From Planctomycetaceae bacterium (GTDB taxonomy: Bacteria > Planctomycetota > Planctomycetia > Pirellulales > Pirellulaceae): 9,558 nt of DNA. Of the stretch, positions 1 to 6,821 are shown one piece after another. Within the stretch, counting starts at the first letter, position 1. Every line of letters starts with the position of its first letter. The notes under the pieces are model-generated. The model had not been told where the DNA came from and did no database searches. It saw only the letters and a list, made by a program, of their open reading frames with translations. The stretch lies in NCBI GenBank assembly GCA_003455945.1, contig DMPQ01000174.1:1-9558 (forward strand), in the 5' to 3' direction. The translations under genes and the position numbers were made by a program.

Positions 1-44
1 GCTCGGGGACGAGCCGGGGCCACAGTCGTAGGCCGCCGATGGCG

Positions 45-506
45 CTACGTCCGCGGGTGGCTGTTCTTGCCGAGCATCCAGAAGGCGACCGCGGCGATGA
101 TCGTGCAGCCGGCTCCCATCACGAACATCAGGGCGATCAGCCACACCTCGCGCTCCCAGGCGGTCCGGTTGGCGCCGGGCAGAACCGGTATCGGCTCAGG
201 ACGATTCGAGGCAACGCTGGATTCGGTCGACGAAGTCGCTGCCGGAGTTTCCGCTGCCGGCTCGGAACCCGCTGCCGATTCGGCCTCCGCTTCGGAAGGC
301 ATCGGGTTCGTTTCCTGAGCGACGGTCTCCGAAGTTTCGTAGCCCGATTCGCCACCGACGAGACTCGATTCGATGCCGCCGGCCGAACCGACCAGAAACA
401 GAAGGCCGAGCGACAGCCCGCCGAAACGAAGGATCTTCGAGCGAAAGTGATTCACGATCGATCCGATGCGATAGGGGCGGCGAGCCGCCGGTGAGCGGTC
501 GATCAC
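45..506 (-). CDS. Small exported/membrane protein, acidic linker plus C-terminal TM helix
   Basis: A 153-residue protein that I cannot assign to a family. Residues 1-24 are basic (RR, R, K). A hydrophobic stretch at about 25-44 (GGLSLGLLFLVGSAGG) reads as a signal peptide or signal anchor. Residues 45-115 form a low-complexity, acidic linker rich in Ser, Ala, Glu, Thr and Pro. A second hydrophobic segment at about 122-145 ends with a short basic tail (GKNSHPRT). The likely topology is a type I membrane protein with the linker outside, if the first segment is cleaved. The GTG start at 504-506 is chosen because GGAGG lies 8 bases upstream. A later GTG at 453-455 would give a shorter, classic signal peptide but has no comparable ribosome site. 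The gene is divergent from miaA. The expressed open frame is likely real; its function is unknown. Confidence 0.72.
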   Translation of the reverse strand: MIDRSPAARRPYRIGSIVNHFRSKILRFGGLSLGLLFLVGSAGGIESSLVGGESGYETSETVAQETNPMPSEAEAESAAGSEPAAETPAATSSTESSVASNRPEPIPVLPGANRTAWEREVWLIALMFVMGAGCTIIAAVAFWMLGKNSHPRT

Positions 507-514
507 GCGGTCGG

Positions 515-519
515 CCTCC
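515..519 (-). promoter_or_regulatory. Shine-Dalgarno deciding a GTG start
   Basis: On the minus strand this reads GGAGG, followed by 8 bases and then GTG at 504-506. It is the reason for preferring the longer GTG start of the small membrane protein over the internal GTG at 453-455. Confidence 0.65.
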
Positions 520-533
520 GATGGACCCGTTCG

Positions 534-539
534 ATTCTA
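534..539 (-). promoter_or_regulatory. Possible -10 element for the small membrane protein gene
   Basis: Minus-strand TAGAAT matches TATAAT at five of six positions and lies about 15 bases upstream of the GGAGG ribosome site, which fits a short leader. No good -35 hexamer is visible at 16-18 bases spacing, so this is only a candidate. The rest of the 507-722 divergent gap shows no clear promoter for miaA on the plus strand. Confidence 0.3.
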
Positions 540-722
540 GGCGCGATCGGCGTAACCTCCGAGGGGGACCGCGTCGCTCGCTCGTCGAGGAACGCCTCGA
601 CGACGCCCTGGGCAGGTCGATCGAATCGGCACAGAATGAGGCGGTCGACGGACCTCGTCGCGGCTCGTGCCGTCGACCCGCTTTCGACTGCCGATCCCGA
701 CGAATTGCCTTGCGGAGACGTG

Positions 723-1703
723 ATGTCCGAACCCTCGGTCGATCCCCTGTTCGGCTGCTGGTTCCTGACCGGCGCCACGGCCGGCGGCAAGACGGCGGTC
801 GGCATCGAGTTGGCCGAGCGTCTCGGCGCCGAGATCCTCTCGCTCGACTCGATGGCGATCTACCGCGGCATGGACATCGGAACGGCAAAGCCGTCGACCG
901 AGCAGCGCTCGCGGGTGACGCATCATCTGCTCGACCTGATCGATCCGACCGACGCGTTCAGCGTCTCGCAGTACCGCGATCGCGCGTTCGAGACGATCGC
1001 CGAGGTGCGGTCCCGCGGCAATCGCGTCCTGTTCGTCGGCGGCACGCCGCTGTATCTCAAGGCCCTGCTGCGAGGGATCTTCGAGGGGCCGGCGGCCGAT
1101 TGGGACTTTCGCCGCGAGATCGAAGCCGAGATCGAACGGCATGGCGTCGAGGCGCTGCACGAACGGCTGAAGCTCGTCGACCCGCTCGCCGCTCACAAGC
1201 TCCACCCGCACGATCGCCGCCGACTGATCCGTGCGCTCGAGGTGCATCATGTCACCGGTCAGCCGATCAGCCATCTGCAGCTGGAGTTCGACGAGCCGGT
1301 GAGCGATCGCCCGGTGCCGGTCTTCGTGCTGCATCACGAGCGCGAGCGTCTCCACCGGCGGATCGAGGAGCGGGTCGAGGGGATGTTCGCGGCCGGATTG
1401 GTCGACGAAGTCCGCGCCCTGCTGGCTCGTCACGGCGAGCTCGGCCGTACGGCCGGCCAGGCGGTCGGTTATCGCGAGACGATCGAGCATCTGTCGGCGC
1501 AGTTCGATCTGCCGACCTGCATCGAACGGGTCAAGGCGCGGACTCGGCAGTTCGCGCGGCGGCAGGAAACCTGGTTCCGCAGCTTCGACGAGGCGCGGTT
1601 CATCGAGCTCGGCGAACCCGTCGATCGGACCTCGCTCGTCGAACGACTGGTTCGAGATGGGCACGAGATCGAATCGCGTGCCGCGGGAGCCGGTCGCCGC
1701 TGA
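723..1703 (+). CDS. miaA: tRNA dimethylallyltransferase MiaA
   Basis: MiaA transfers a dimethylallyl group from DMAPP to N6 of A37 in tRNAs that read codons starting with U; it is a soluble cytoplasmic enzyme. The protein has 326 residues, usual for the family. Visible family motifs in order: the P-loop GATAGGKT at 17-24; DSMAIYRGMDIGTAKP at 42-57, matching the conserved substrate-binding segment; HHLLDLIDP followed by FSVSQYRD; GGTPLYLKALLRG; then, near the C-terminus, AVGYRE and RTRQFARRQETWFR, which match the tRNA-binding end of the family. The ATG at 723 is preferred over an in-frame ATG at 636 because GGAG sits 5 bases upstream, because the P-loop then lies close to the N-terminus as in other MiaA proteins, and because the extra 29 residues look like nothing. 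It stands alone on the plus strand and converges on the HAMP-like gene 31 bases away. Assignment is firm. Confidence 0.97.
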   Translation: MSEPSVDPLFGCWFLTGATAGGKTAVGIELAERLGAEILSLDSMAIYRGMDIGTAKPSTEQRSRVTHHLLDLIDPTDAFSVSQYRDRAFETIAEVRSRGNRVLFVGGTPLYLKALLRGIFEGPAADWDFRREIEAEIERHGVEALHERLKLVDPLAAHKLHPHDRRRLIRALEVHHVTGQPISHLQLEFDEPVSDRPVPVFVLHHERERLHRRIEERVEGMFAAGLVDEVRALLARHGELGRTAGQAVGYRETIEHLSAQFDLPTCIERVKARTRQFARRQETWFRSFDEARFIELGEPVDRTSLVERLVRDGHEIESRAAGAGRR

Positions 1704-1718
1704 AACGCGGCGAACGGC
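1689..1718 (+). terminator. Hairpin across the miaA stop codon
   Basis: A 12-position stem (1689-1700 with 1707-1718) has eleven Watson-Crick pairs and one G-A mismatch. It closes a six-base loop TGAAAC that contains the miaA TGA stop. It lies between two convergent genes, as expected for a shared transcription end. No T-run follows on either strand, so it is not a textbook intrinsic terminator; it may instead protect the 3' end or act with Rho. Confidence 0.5.
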
Positions 1719-1734
1719 ACGCCGCTGGGCGGTT

Positions 1735-2250
1735 TCAGGAGCGAGCCGATACCGGCTGAGGGGCGGACGTTTCCGAGAGTCGCGTCGTCGCCTCGGCGGA
1801 ACCCGCTTCGACCGCGCGTCCTTCGGCCGCCGCGATCCGCCGCTCCGTCTCGACCATGAAGCGGTTGTAGTCGTCGGCCAGTTCGGTCCAGAAGTCGTTG
1901 CCGCGGAACTTCAGCGGTTCGTAACTTCCGCCGTCGGCCACCTTTCGCATCGCGTTTCTCAGACGCGACACCGGCCCGGCGAACCGATTGCTCAGCCGGA
2001 TCGTGTCGAGCACGAACGCGGGGAGCAGCGAGACGAAGACGATCAGGAAGAGCAGATAGCGCGAGCCGGCGGTCTGCAGATGCGAAGCGATCGGCTGATT
2101 GGGATCGCCGAGCAGGACCTGCATCAGCGAGACCGAGACGACGCAGGTCCCCATGAACATCGACCAGTGGAAGAAGACGCGCCGCGCGAGGGCTCCTTGG
2201 ACCGAGCGATCGACGAAGTTCAGCTGGCGCTTCTGGTGCGAGGAAGACAT
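1735..2250 (-). CDS. Two-helix membrane protein with HAMP-like segment
   Basis: A 171-residue protein. A polar, basic N-terminus (about 1-24) is followed by a hydrophobic segment at about 26-46, a short loop of about 18 residues, a second hydrophobic segment at about 64-84, and then a HAMP-like stretch at about 85-135 containing FAGPVSRLRNAM and FWTELADDYNRFM. The tail (136-171) is Ala/Glu-rich, probably helical, then disordered. HAMP domains relay signals from membrane helices to cytoplasmic output domains, but no kinase, methyl-accepting or cyclase output follows here, so it may work through a partner. I recall similar short proteins being common in Planctomycetes, often loosely labelled as chemotaxis-receptor-like. 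The ATG at 2248-2250 is chosen over the longer open frame (to 2415): GGAG lies 9 bases upstream, and the extra 55 residues are Arg/Ser-rich non-coding-like sequence. It lies 217 bases downstream of the topoisomerase VI A gene on the same strand. Confidence 0.75.
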   Translation of the reverse strand: MSSSHQKRQLNFVDRSVQGALARRVFFHWSMFMGTCVVSVSLMQVLLGDPNQPIASHLQTAGSRYLLFLIVFVSLLPAFVLDTIRLSNRFAGPVSRLRNAMRKVADGGSYEPLKFRGNDFWTELADDYNRFMVETERRIAAAEGRAVEAGSAEATTRLSETSAPQPVSARS

Positions 2251-2357
2251 GGACCGCGTCTCCGAGCAAGGGGGCGACTGGCGCGAGAGCGACGTGCTGC
2301 CGGGCGGATGCCTCCGGCGACGACGCAACGCAACCGTAGCTCGAATCGACTCGGGAA

Positions 2358-2375
2358 AGTCGGCGTGAGCCGACT
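2358..2375 (-). terminator. Candidate terminator after the topoisomerase VI genes
   Basis: Perfect 7-bp inverted repeat (AGTCGGC/GCCGACT) around a four-base loop. On the minus strand the 3' arm runs straight into TTT (arm GCCGACT followed by TT). It sits about 93 bases past the stop of subunit A and 108 bases before the start of the HAMP-like gene, a suitable place to separate the two transcription units. The T-run is short, so strength is uncertain. Confidence 0.4.
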
Positions 2376-2467
2376 CGCTTTGGCGGCAAGACGCTCGAGC
2401 CGATGGCGGCCGCACCGGTTCTGCGGACCGCGCCGAGCGAAGGTCTCGCCGGTCGCCCCAGGTCCGC

Positions 2468-3625
2468 TCAGTCCAGAAAATCCTGTTCGGCCAGTCGTTC
2501 CGGCACGTACGTCTCGGTGACGTAGCTGATGTCCTTCGAGATCAGCGATTCGACTTCCAGCTTGAAGCCGTTGCGGAGCATCAGTTCGATCTCCTTCTGC
2601 CACGGCTTCTTGTCGACGAACCAGGGGTACTGCGCGATCTGCTTGGCGCGCTTGATGTCCTGATCGTTCAGGCGGATGATCACGCTCGGCGAGAGTTCGC
2701 ACCGCTCGAAGTCGCGACTGCGGAGGCCGACGAACTTGGCTCCCGGAATCGCCATCCGCCGCGACTCGTACGCCAGATTGATCGAGCCCTGCTTGATGAC
2801 GCTGTAGATGTAGTATCCCCACGGGTCGTTATCGAGCAGGCAGTAGATCGGCAGCTTCAGTTCGTGATGCATCCGGTTGAGCAGTCGGCGGACGCCGCGC
2901 GGAGGCTGACCGCCGCCGTGCGTCAGGATGCAGTTGTGCTTGCGCCAGAACTTGTCCTCGTTGAACCGACGCCAGACGGTATCCTTTTCGACGTGCAGGA
3001 TGAACTTCGCGTCGCACTTCAGGAACTGGATCACGTTCGGTTCGACGATCGACGGGATCGTGTAGCCTCCCGAGCCCATCCGCGAACAGTCGATCTCGTC
3101 GCCGCTGTCGCGGAAGACCAGGTTGCCGACGATCGAGCCCTTGTTCTGGGCGTAGATGTGCAGCTCTTCGCGGAGCGTGTTGAGCGCGACTTCGACGTCC
3201 TCGATGATCGGATCGCAATCGGCCTGCTCGTCGAACGTCTCTTCCTTCGTGCCGGCGATCGTGTGCTTCAGCAGGTAGTACATTCCTCGGATGCTGGTCG
3301 ACTTCCCCTGCTCCACCAGCGCCTTGCAGCCGCTCGCGACGAGCATCGTCTGCATGTAGGCCTTGGCCTGGGCCAGGTTGAACAGCTCGCGGCGATTCTT
3401 GCCGCTCCCCATCTCGATGAATCGCTTCGCCTTGTTGAAGCGGACGTTTCCCAGCGAGCGCGACGGGATGTCCAGATGCGGCGGACGCGACGCGACCGCT
3501 CCTTCGACCACCCTGTCCGCCAGCGAGCGGAGCGTGCCGAGCGTCCGATGATCCGCCTCGGAAAGTTCGACGGCCGGTGCGGCCGGAGTGACGGGAGCGG
3601 CGGGGCGACGAGCCTTCTTGGCCAT
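2468..3625 (-). CDS. top6A: DNA topoisomerase VI subunit A (Spo11-like catalytic subunit)
   Basis: Catalytic subunit of the type IIB topoisomerase: it cuts both DNA strands through a tyrosine-phosphodiester link while subunit B supplies ATP-driven gating. The protein has 385 residues, close to archaeal Top6A. Residues 1-20 are an Ala/Pro/Lys tail. The winged-helix (5Y-CAP) domain holds TSIRGMYYLLKH at 110-121; by alignment to the Spo11 RDIFY motif, Tyr117 is the likely nucleophile. The Toprim domain follows, with ILHVEKDTVWRRF (Glu213) and LLDNDPWGYYIY (Asp265, Asp267) as the metal-binding acids, and the family segment THGGGQPPRGVRRLL at 235-249. The C-terminus carries YPWF and the alpha-helical end of the fold. 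The ATG at 3623-3625 has GAGGAT about 10 bases upstream. It follows subunit B by 133 bases on the same strand, the usual B-then-A order. No frameshift or missing catalytic residue. A SPO11-only role is unlikely given the adjacent B subunit. Confidence 0.95.
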   Translation of the reverse strand: MAKKARRPAAPVTPAAPAVELSEADHRTLGTLRSLADRVVEGAVASRPPHLDIPSRSLGNVRFNKAKRFIEMGSGKNRRELFNLAQAKAYMQTMLVASGCKALVEQGKSTSIRGMYYLLKHTIAGTKEETFDEQADCDPIIEDVEVALNTLREELHIYAQNKGSIVGNLVFRDSGDEIDCSRMGSGGYTIPSIVEPNVIQFLKCDAKFILHVEKDTVWRRFNEDKFWRKHNCILTHGGGQPPRGVRRLLNRMHHELKLPIYCLLDNDPWGYYIYSVIKQGSINLAYESRRMAIPGAKFVGLRSRDFERCELSPSVIIRLNDQDIKRAKQIAQYPWFVDKKPWQKEIELMLRNGFKLEVESLISKDISYVTETYVPERLAEQDFLD

Positions 3626-3758
3626 GAGCGATGATCCTCGGATGCCGTGACGGACGGAAACGCGAAGCGGAAGAACGATCGGACGAAGGAGCGAACAGGA
3701 TCAGGATCGAGGGGCGAGAGCGACGCCGCGCCGCTCCGACCAGGCGCCGACGGACCGG

Positions 3759-5855
3759 TCACTCGTCGGCGTCGGTCGCCGTCTCGATCTCGGAAACGGT
3801 GCCGCGACGGGCGATCCGTTCGAGCAGCTGCTTCTCGACACTGGCGACATCCTGGTCGACGATCAGCACGCCGCCGCCGTATTCCTTCTCGGTCTCCTCG
3901 ACGATCGCCTTGCCCCGTTCGTCGAGTTGCACGTCCGCTTCGGACGTCTTCTTCTTGGCGACCTTCATCAGCAGGTCGTAAACCACCTTGGCGTCGGTCC
4001 CGTTGATCTTGTTGACCGCCTGAGCGACTTCGCCGAGGTAGCGCAGAAAGACGTTGCGCCGTTCCCCTTCCTGCCGGATCGACTGGCGCTTCTTCAGATA
4101 GACGCCGAGCTTTCGCCCGACCGTCTGCAGCGCCAGTCGCAGTTCCTTCTCGATCTCGGGATAAGCGGCGATCGCCTCCTTGCTTTCGCTGGTGAACGGG
4201 ACCCAGACGCTGGCGACGTGGACCATCACGGTGATCGGTCCTCCGGGGAGCGACCCGCGCGACTGCGAGACGCCGTAGGGGCGCCAGTTCATTCCCATGA
4301 TCGTCTGGGTGACCGCACAGTCGCGCAGCTTGAACTGCAGCGGAACGCGATTGGCGTAGCGGAGCACCTGCATCGACTGGCCGTCCGCCAGGTTGACGTT
4401 CCGCATCGCGTCGAACAGTCGCTTCCGCTCCGGTTCGGTCAGCTTCGCGACCGATTGTCGCGTCCCCAATCGACTCTCGCGCATGATCTTCTCGGCGCCG
4501 TCGGGGCCCATGCCGTCGAAGGTGGCGACCAGAAACTGCTTGAGCGTTCGCGCATCGCTCTCGTCGAGCAGCTGCGAGAGGAGATCGAACGAGATCTTCT
4601 GCACGGCGGGGGAACCGCCGAACGCGAGCGCCGCCTCGATCTGGAACGGATTCCCTCGATAGACCGACGGCGGCCGAGTCGTGGCGGCGTAGAACTCGCC
4701 GGGAACGACCTGCCGCAGCCCCTTCAGGAGCAGCTCTTCGCCGATCGGCGAGATGCAGTCGGTCGCGGGGTTCTGGATCTTGGTTTCCTGGATCGCGCGA
4801 TAGAGCGTGTCCGCCTCTTCGCGCCCGATCCGCTTGGTTCGCGCTCGGGGGCTGAGCTTCGCCTGTTCGCAGATCGCTCGCGCCACCGGCGGACTGACTC
4901 GCGAGAACGAGTCGGTCAGGAACTGCGAAAGGGTGCCTCCGGGGAAGTCCTTGAGCATCGTCACGAGTCGCCCGAGTTCGACGCCGTACGGATGCGGCTT
5001 GATCTCGCGCGCTTCGGGCGGGAGCTTGCGGGTCGAGCGGTGATACTCCATCACGTTCCCGTCGGGATCGCGATAGCGGATCGTGACGTGCGGGTTGGCG
5101 ATGGCGGTCTGCTCGAGATACTCGTCGACGCTCCCCTTGCCGCGCTTGTGGATCCCTTCGAGTTCGATCGTGACGCGCGTGCCGCTCTCGAGCGGCGCCG
5201 GAACGGCTCCTTCGGCCGAGGCGAAGTCGGGCGGGATCTCGCTCTCCCACTCGATCGCCAGGTCCGCCATCATCTTTTCCCCCGCCGCACCGAACGGCAG
5301 GTCGATCCCCTCCCCCTTGCCGTTGAGGATCTCGGGGTTGTTCGTCTTGGTGTCGATCTGGATCTCGAAGTAGTGCGCCGGCTTCTTCGCGGCGGTCTTC
5401 GAGACGATGCGGACCGGCTTGCCGGTGGTGAGCTGACCGTACATGCCGGCCGCGCTGATGCCGATCCCCTGCTGCCCGCGACTCATTCTGAGCCGATGGA
5501 ATTTCGATCCGTAGAGCAGCTTGCCGAAGATCAGCGGGATCTGCTTCTTGACGATTCCCGGTCCGTTGTCCTGAATCGCGACGCGGAAACGATCCTTGCC
5601 GGCCGGGTCGATCCGGACCCAGAGCTCGGGGACGATGCCCGCCTCTTCACAGGCATCGAGCGAGTTGTCGACCGCTTCCTTGACCGTCGTCAGGAGCGCC
5701 TTGCGCGGGTTGTCGAAGCCGAGCAGATGCCGGTTCTTCGAGAAGAACTCGCTGACCGAGATGCTGCGCTGTTGAGTCGCCATCGACTCGGCCGTCGCAC
5801 GGCGCTTGGTCGAGGGGCGTTCGGTTTCGGTCGAGTCGCGATCCGCGATGGCCAA
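3759..5855 (-). CDS. top6B: DNA topoisomerase VI subunit B (GHKL ATPase), with H2TH-like insertion
   Basis: ATP-binding subunit; two copies dimerise on ATP binding to capture a duplex and drive strand passage through the break made by subunit A. The protein has 698 residues, longer than most archaeal homologues. Order: polar tail 1-24; GHKL ATPase domain with N-box [10 protein letters not shown] (Glu60, Asn64), G1 motif DNGPG at 96-100 and G2 motif [11 protein letters not shown] at 125-135; H2TH domain at about 309-360; transducer domain from about 370, with [23 protein letters not shown] and [12 protein letters not shown] at 551-562, whose Lys559 is the likely ATP-contacting lysine. Residues about 420-494 are an insertion resembling a second H2TH domain, placed between AFGG and RYANR where archaeal and plant proteins, as I recall them, run on directly. 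The start is TTG (5853-5855), backed by AAAGGAG 8 bases upstream; the internal ATG at residue 25 lacks a ribosome site. Probably co-transcribed with subunit A. Confidence 0.95.
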   Translation of the reverse strand: MAIADRDSTETERPSTKRRATAESMATQQRSISVSEFFSKNRHLLGFDNPRKALLTTVKEAVDNSLDACEEAGIVPELWVRIDPAGKDRFRVAIQDNGPGIVKKQIPLIFGKLLYGSKFHRLRMSRGQQGIGISAAGMYGQLTTGKPVRIVSKTAAKKPAHYFEIQIDTKTNNPEILNGKGEGIDLPFGAAGEKMMADLAIEWESEIPPDFASAEGAVPAPLESGTRVTIELEGIHKRGKGSVDEYLEQTAIANPHVTIRYRDPDGNVMEYHRSTRKLPPEAREIKPHPYGVELGRLVTMLKDFPGGTLSQFLTDSFSRVSPPVARAICEQAKLSPRARTKRIGREEADTLYRAIQETKIQNPATDCISPIGEELLLKGLRQVVPGEFYAATTRPPSVYRGNPFQIEAALAFGGSPAVQKISFDLLSQLLDESDARTLKQFLVATFDGMGPDGAEKIMRESRLGTRQSVAKLTEPERKRLFDAMRNVNLADGQSMQVLRYANRVPLQFKLRDCAVTQTIMGMNWRPYGVSQSRGSLPGGPITVMVHVASVWVPFTSESKEAIAAYPEIEKELRLALQTVGRKLGVYLKKRQSIRQEGERRNVFLRYLGEVAQAVNKINGTDAKVVYDLLMKVAKKKTSEADVQLDERGKAIVEETEKEYGGGVLIVDQDVASVEKQLLERIARRGTVSEIETATDADE

Positions 5856-5863
5856 CGTCGGTA

Positions 5864-5870
5864 CTCCTTT
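5864..5870 (-). promoter_or_regulatory. Strong Shine-Dalgarno for a TTG start of top6B
   Basis: Minus-strand AAAGGAG, 8 bases before TTG at 5853-5855. It is the strongest ribosome site in the window and decides for the TTG start over the ATG 72 bases downstream. Confidence 0.75.
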
Positions 5871-6009
5871 ACCGCTTGCTCGGGTCGATCGTCCGCTGCG
5901 GGCAAGGATCGTCGAGCGGACTTCGAGAAGACGAGCGGGACGATGCGACGTCGGGCGCGGAAGGCTCGGACGACCTTGCCGATTCGTCGGGTCCCGGAAG
6001 ACTGCGGAG

Positions 6010-6015
6010 ATTGTA
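6010..6015 (-). promoter_or_regulatory. Possible -10 element for top6B
   Basis: Minus-strand TACAAT, five of six to TATAAT, about 155 bases upstream of the TTG start. No convincing -35 box at 16-18 bases spacing. If used, the leader would be about 150 bases long. Confidence 0.3.
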
Positions 6016-6058
6016 GCGACGACCGATTCGCGTCGGTAGCAGACTCTGAGGGTTGTAT

Positions 6059-6091
6059 CGCGAGCGACTCGCGCGACGATTCCAATCGTCG
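6059..6091. promoter_or_regulatory. Two abutting perfect dyads, operator-like
   Basis: CGCGAG-cga-CTCGCG (6059-6073) is followed without a gap by CGACGATT-cc-AATCGTCG (6074-6091). Arms are 6 and 8 bp with no mismatches. The 2-base spacer in the second is too tight for a hairpin loop without opening pairs, which favours a protein-binding site. Placement between divergent genes fits an operator; the binding protein is unknown. Confidence 0.4.
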
Positions 6092-6244
6092 GCGAATCAC
6101 TGCATGCTCGCGCACGACGCTTCCGAGAATCAGGTTCAGCCCGAGGGACCGAACGTGACGGAACGCGATCGCCGCGGGCCCGGATCGCAGCCCGGAGAGC
6201 GGACGCCCCAGGTCCGACCGGAACACGAGCAAGGAGCAGATTCG

Positions 6245-6790
6245 ATGGTCCGATACCGCATCCGCATCGCGGCGATGCTGGGGATGGCGCTGGCCGGGTC
6301 GTGGTCGGCGTGCACCCTTCCGGCTCAGGAAGCCGCCGGCGAGGTTCCCGTCGTCGAGGCGCCGGCCGTGCTGCCTCAGTACGCGGGCGAGGAAGGCTAT
6401 GCCGCTCCCGGCATCGACGTCTTCCACAACTACTACCCGAACACGATGTCCGGCGTGAACAGCGCCTCGATGTACCCCGCCCCCTATCCGACTCCGGGCA
6501 TCGCCGGGCACGTCTACTACACGTACCAGCCGCTGATGCCGCACGAGTATCTGTATCAGCACACGCGGACCTACTACAACACGTACGGCGGTCCGGAGAT
6601 GTTCTATCAGGATCCGGGTCGGTACGGCGCCTGCGGCGGCAACGGCTATGGTCTGAACAAGACGACCGTCGTCTGGCAGAGCGGCGCGTTCTACTACGGT
6701 CCGAACCCGCTCCGCGTTCTTCCGCTGCAGCAGCTGCGAGGCGTCACCGGACGTCTGCAGGGGCTCGGGGGCTGCTCCACCTGCCGTTGA
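6245..6790 (+). CDS. Exported Tyr-rich protein of unknown function (first of a pair)
   Basis: 181 residues. The signal peptide has a basic start (MVRYRIR) and a hydrophobic core at about 8-19, with likely cleavage near ALPAQ-type residues 25-28. The mature part is strongly Tyr- and Pro-rich: 20 tyrosines in the whole chain, with repeated YY pairs (NYYPNT, VYYTYQ, TYYNTY, FYYGPN) between about 60 and 155. Three cysteines lie in the mature protein: Cys130, and a terminal CSTC pair at 177 and 180. No catalytic motif is visible. Such composition suits a cell-surface or matrix component, but that is inference; I do not recognise the family. The ATG at 6245 has AAGGAG 8 bases upstream and directly starts the signal peptide. 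The next gene follows after 31 bases on the same strand with its own ribosome site, so the two are probably one operon. Confidence 0.82.
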   Translation: MVRYRIRIAAMLGMALAGSWSACTLPAQEAAGEVPVVEAPAVLPQYAGEEGYAAPGIDVFHNYYPNTMSGVNSASMYPAPYPTPGIAGHVYYTYQPLMPHEYLYQHTRTYYNTYGGPEMFYQDPGRYGACGGNGYGLNKTTVVWQSGAFYYGPNPLRVLPLQQLRGVTGRLQGLGGCSTCR

Positions 6791-6821
6791 TCGCTACCGT
6801 CGCCTTCGAGGAACCGATCCG

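Larger units (their letters stand above)
5856..6244. other. Divergent intergenic region between top6B and the secreted-protein pair
   Basis: 389 bases with no supportable gene on either strand. It must hold promoters for top6B (leftward) and the exported-protein pair (rightward). Contents I can point to: the top6B ribosome site at 5864-5870, a TACAAT-like -10 on the minus strand at 6010-6015, two abutting dyads at 6059-6091, and the ribosome site AAGGAG at 6231-6236. The open frame reaching back to 6053 on the plus strand is only a run-in to the real start at 6245. Confidence 0.7.

Noticed and set aside
636..722. 29-residue N-terminal extension of MiaA
   Set aside because: No ribosome site at 636, whereas GGAG precedes 723, and family members have the P-loop near the N-terminus.
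2251..2415. 55-residue upstream extension of the HAMP-like protein
   Set aside because: Arg/Ser-rich sequence typical of non-coding GC-rich DNA; the ATG at 2250 has a ribosome site and leads directly into the conserved-looking part. The extension would also run through the hairpin at 2358-2375.
2423..2467. 7-bp inverted repeat GCGGACC/GGTCCGC right after the subunit A stop
   Set aside because: The loop is 31 bases and no T-run follows; the compact stem at 2358-2375 is a better terminator candidate.
3268..5250. 660-residue minus-strand frame spanning subunit B and the start of subunit A
   Set aside because: Out of frame with both subunits, extremely Arg-rich and without motifs; no fusion is needed since each subunit has its own start and stop.
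3927..6158. 743-residue open frame on the plus strand antisense to top6B
   Set aside because: It is a shadow: the opposite strand encodes a complete recognisable subunit B, the plus-strand product is Arg/Asp/Leu-rich with no domain, and long antisense frames are expected at this GC content.
6245..6316. Lipobox in the first exported protein (WSAC at residues 20-23)
   Set aside because: The -3 position is Trp rather than Leu/Val/Ile, and a normal signal peptidase I site near residue 28 is available; lipoprotein status is not supported.
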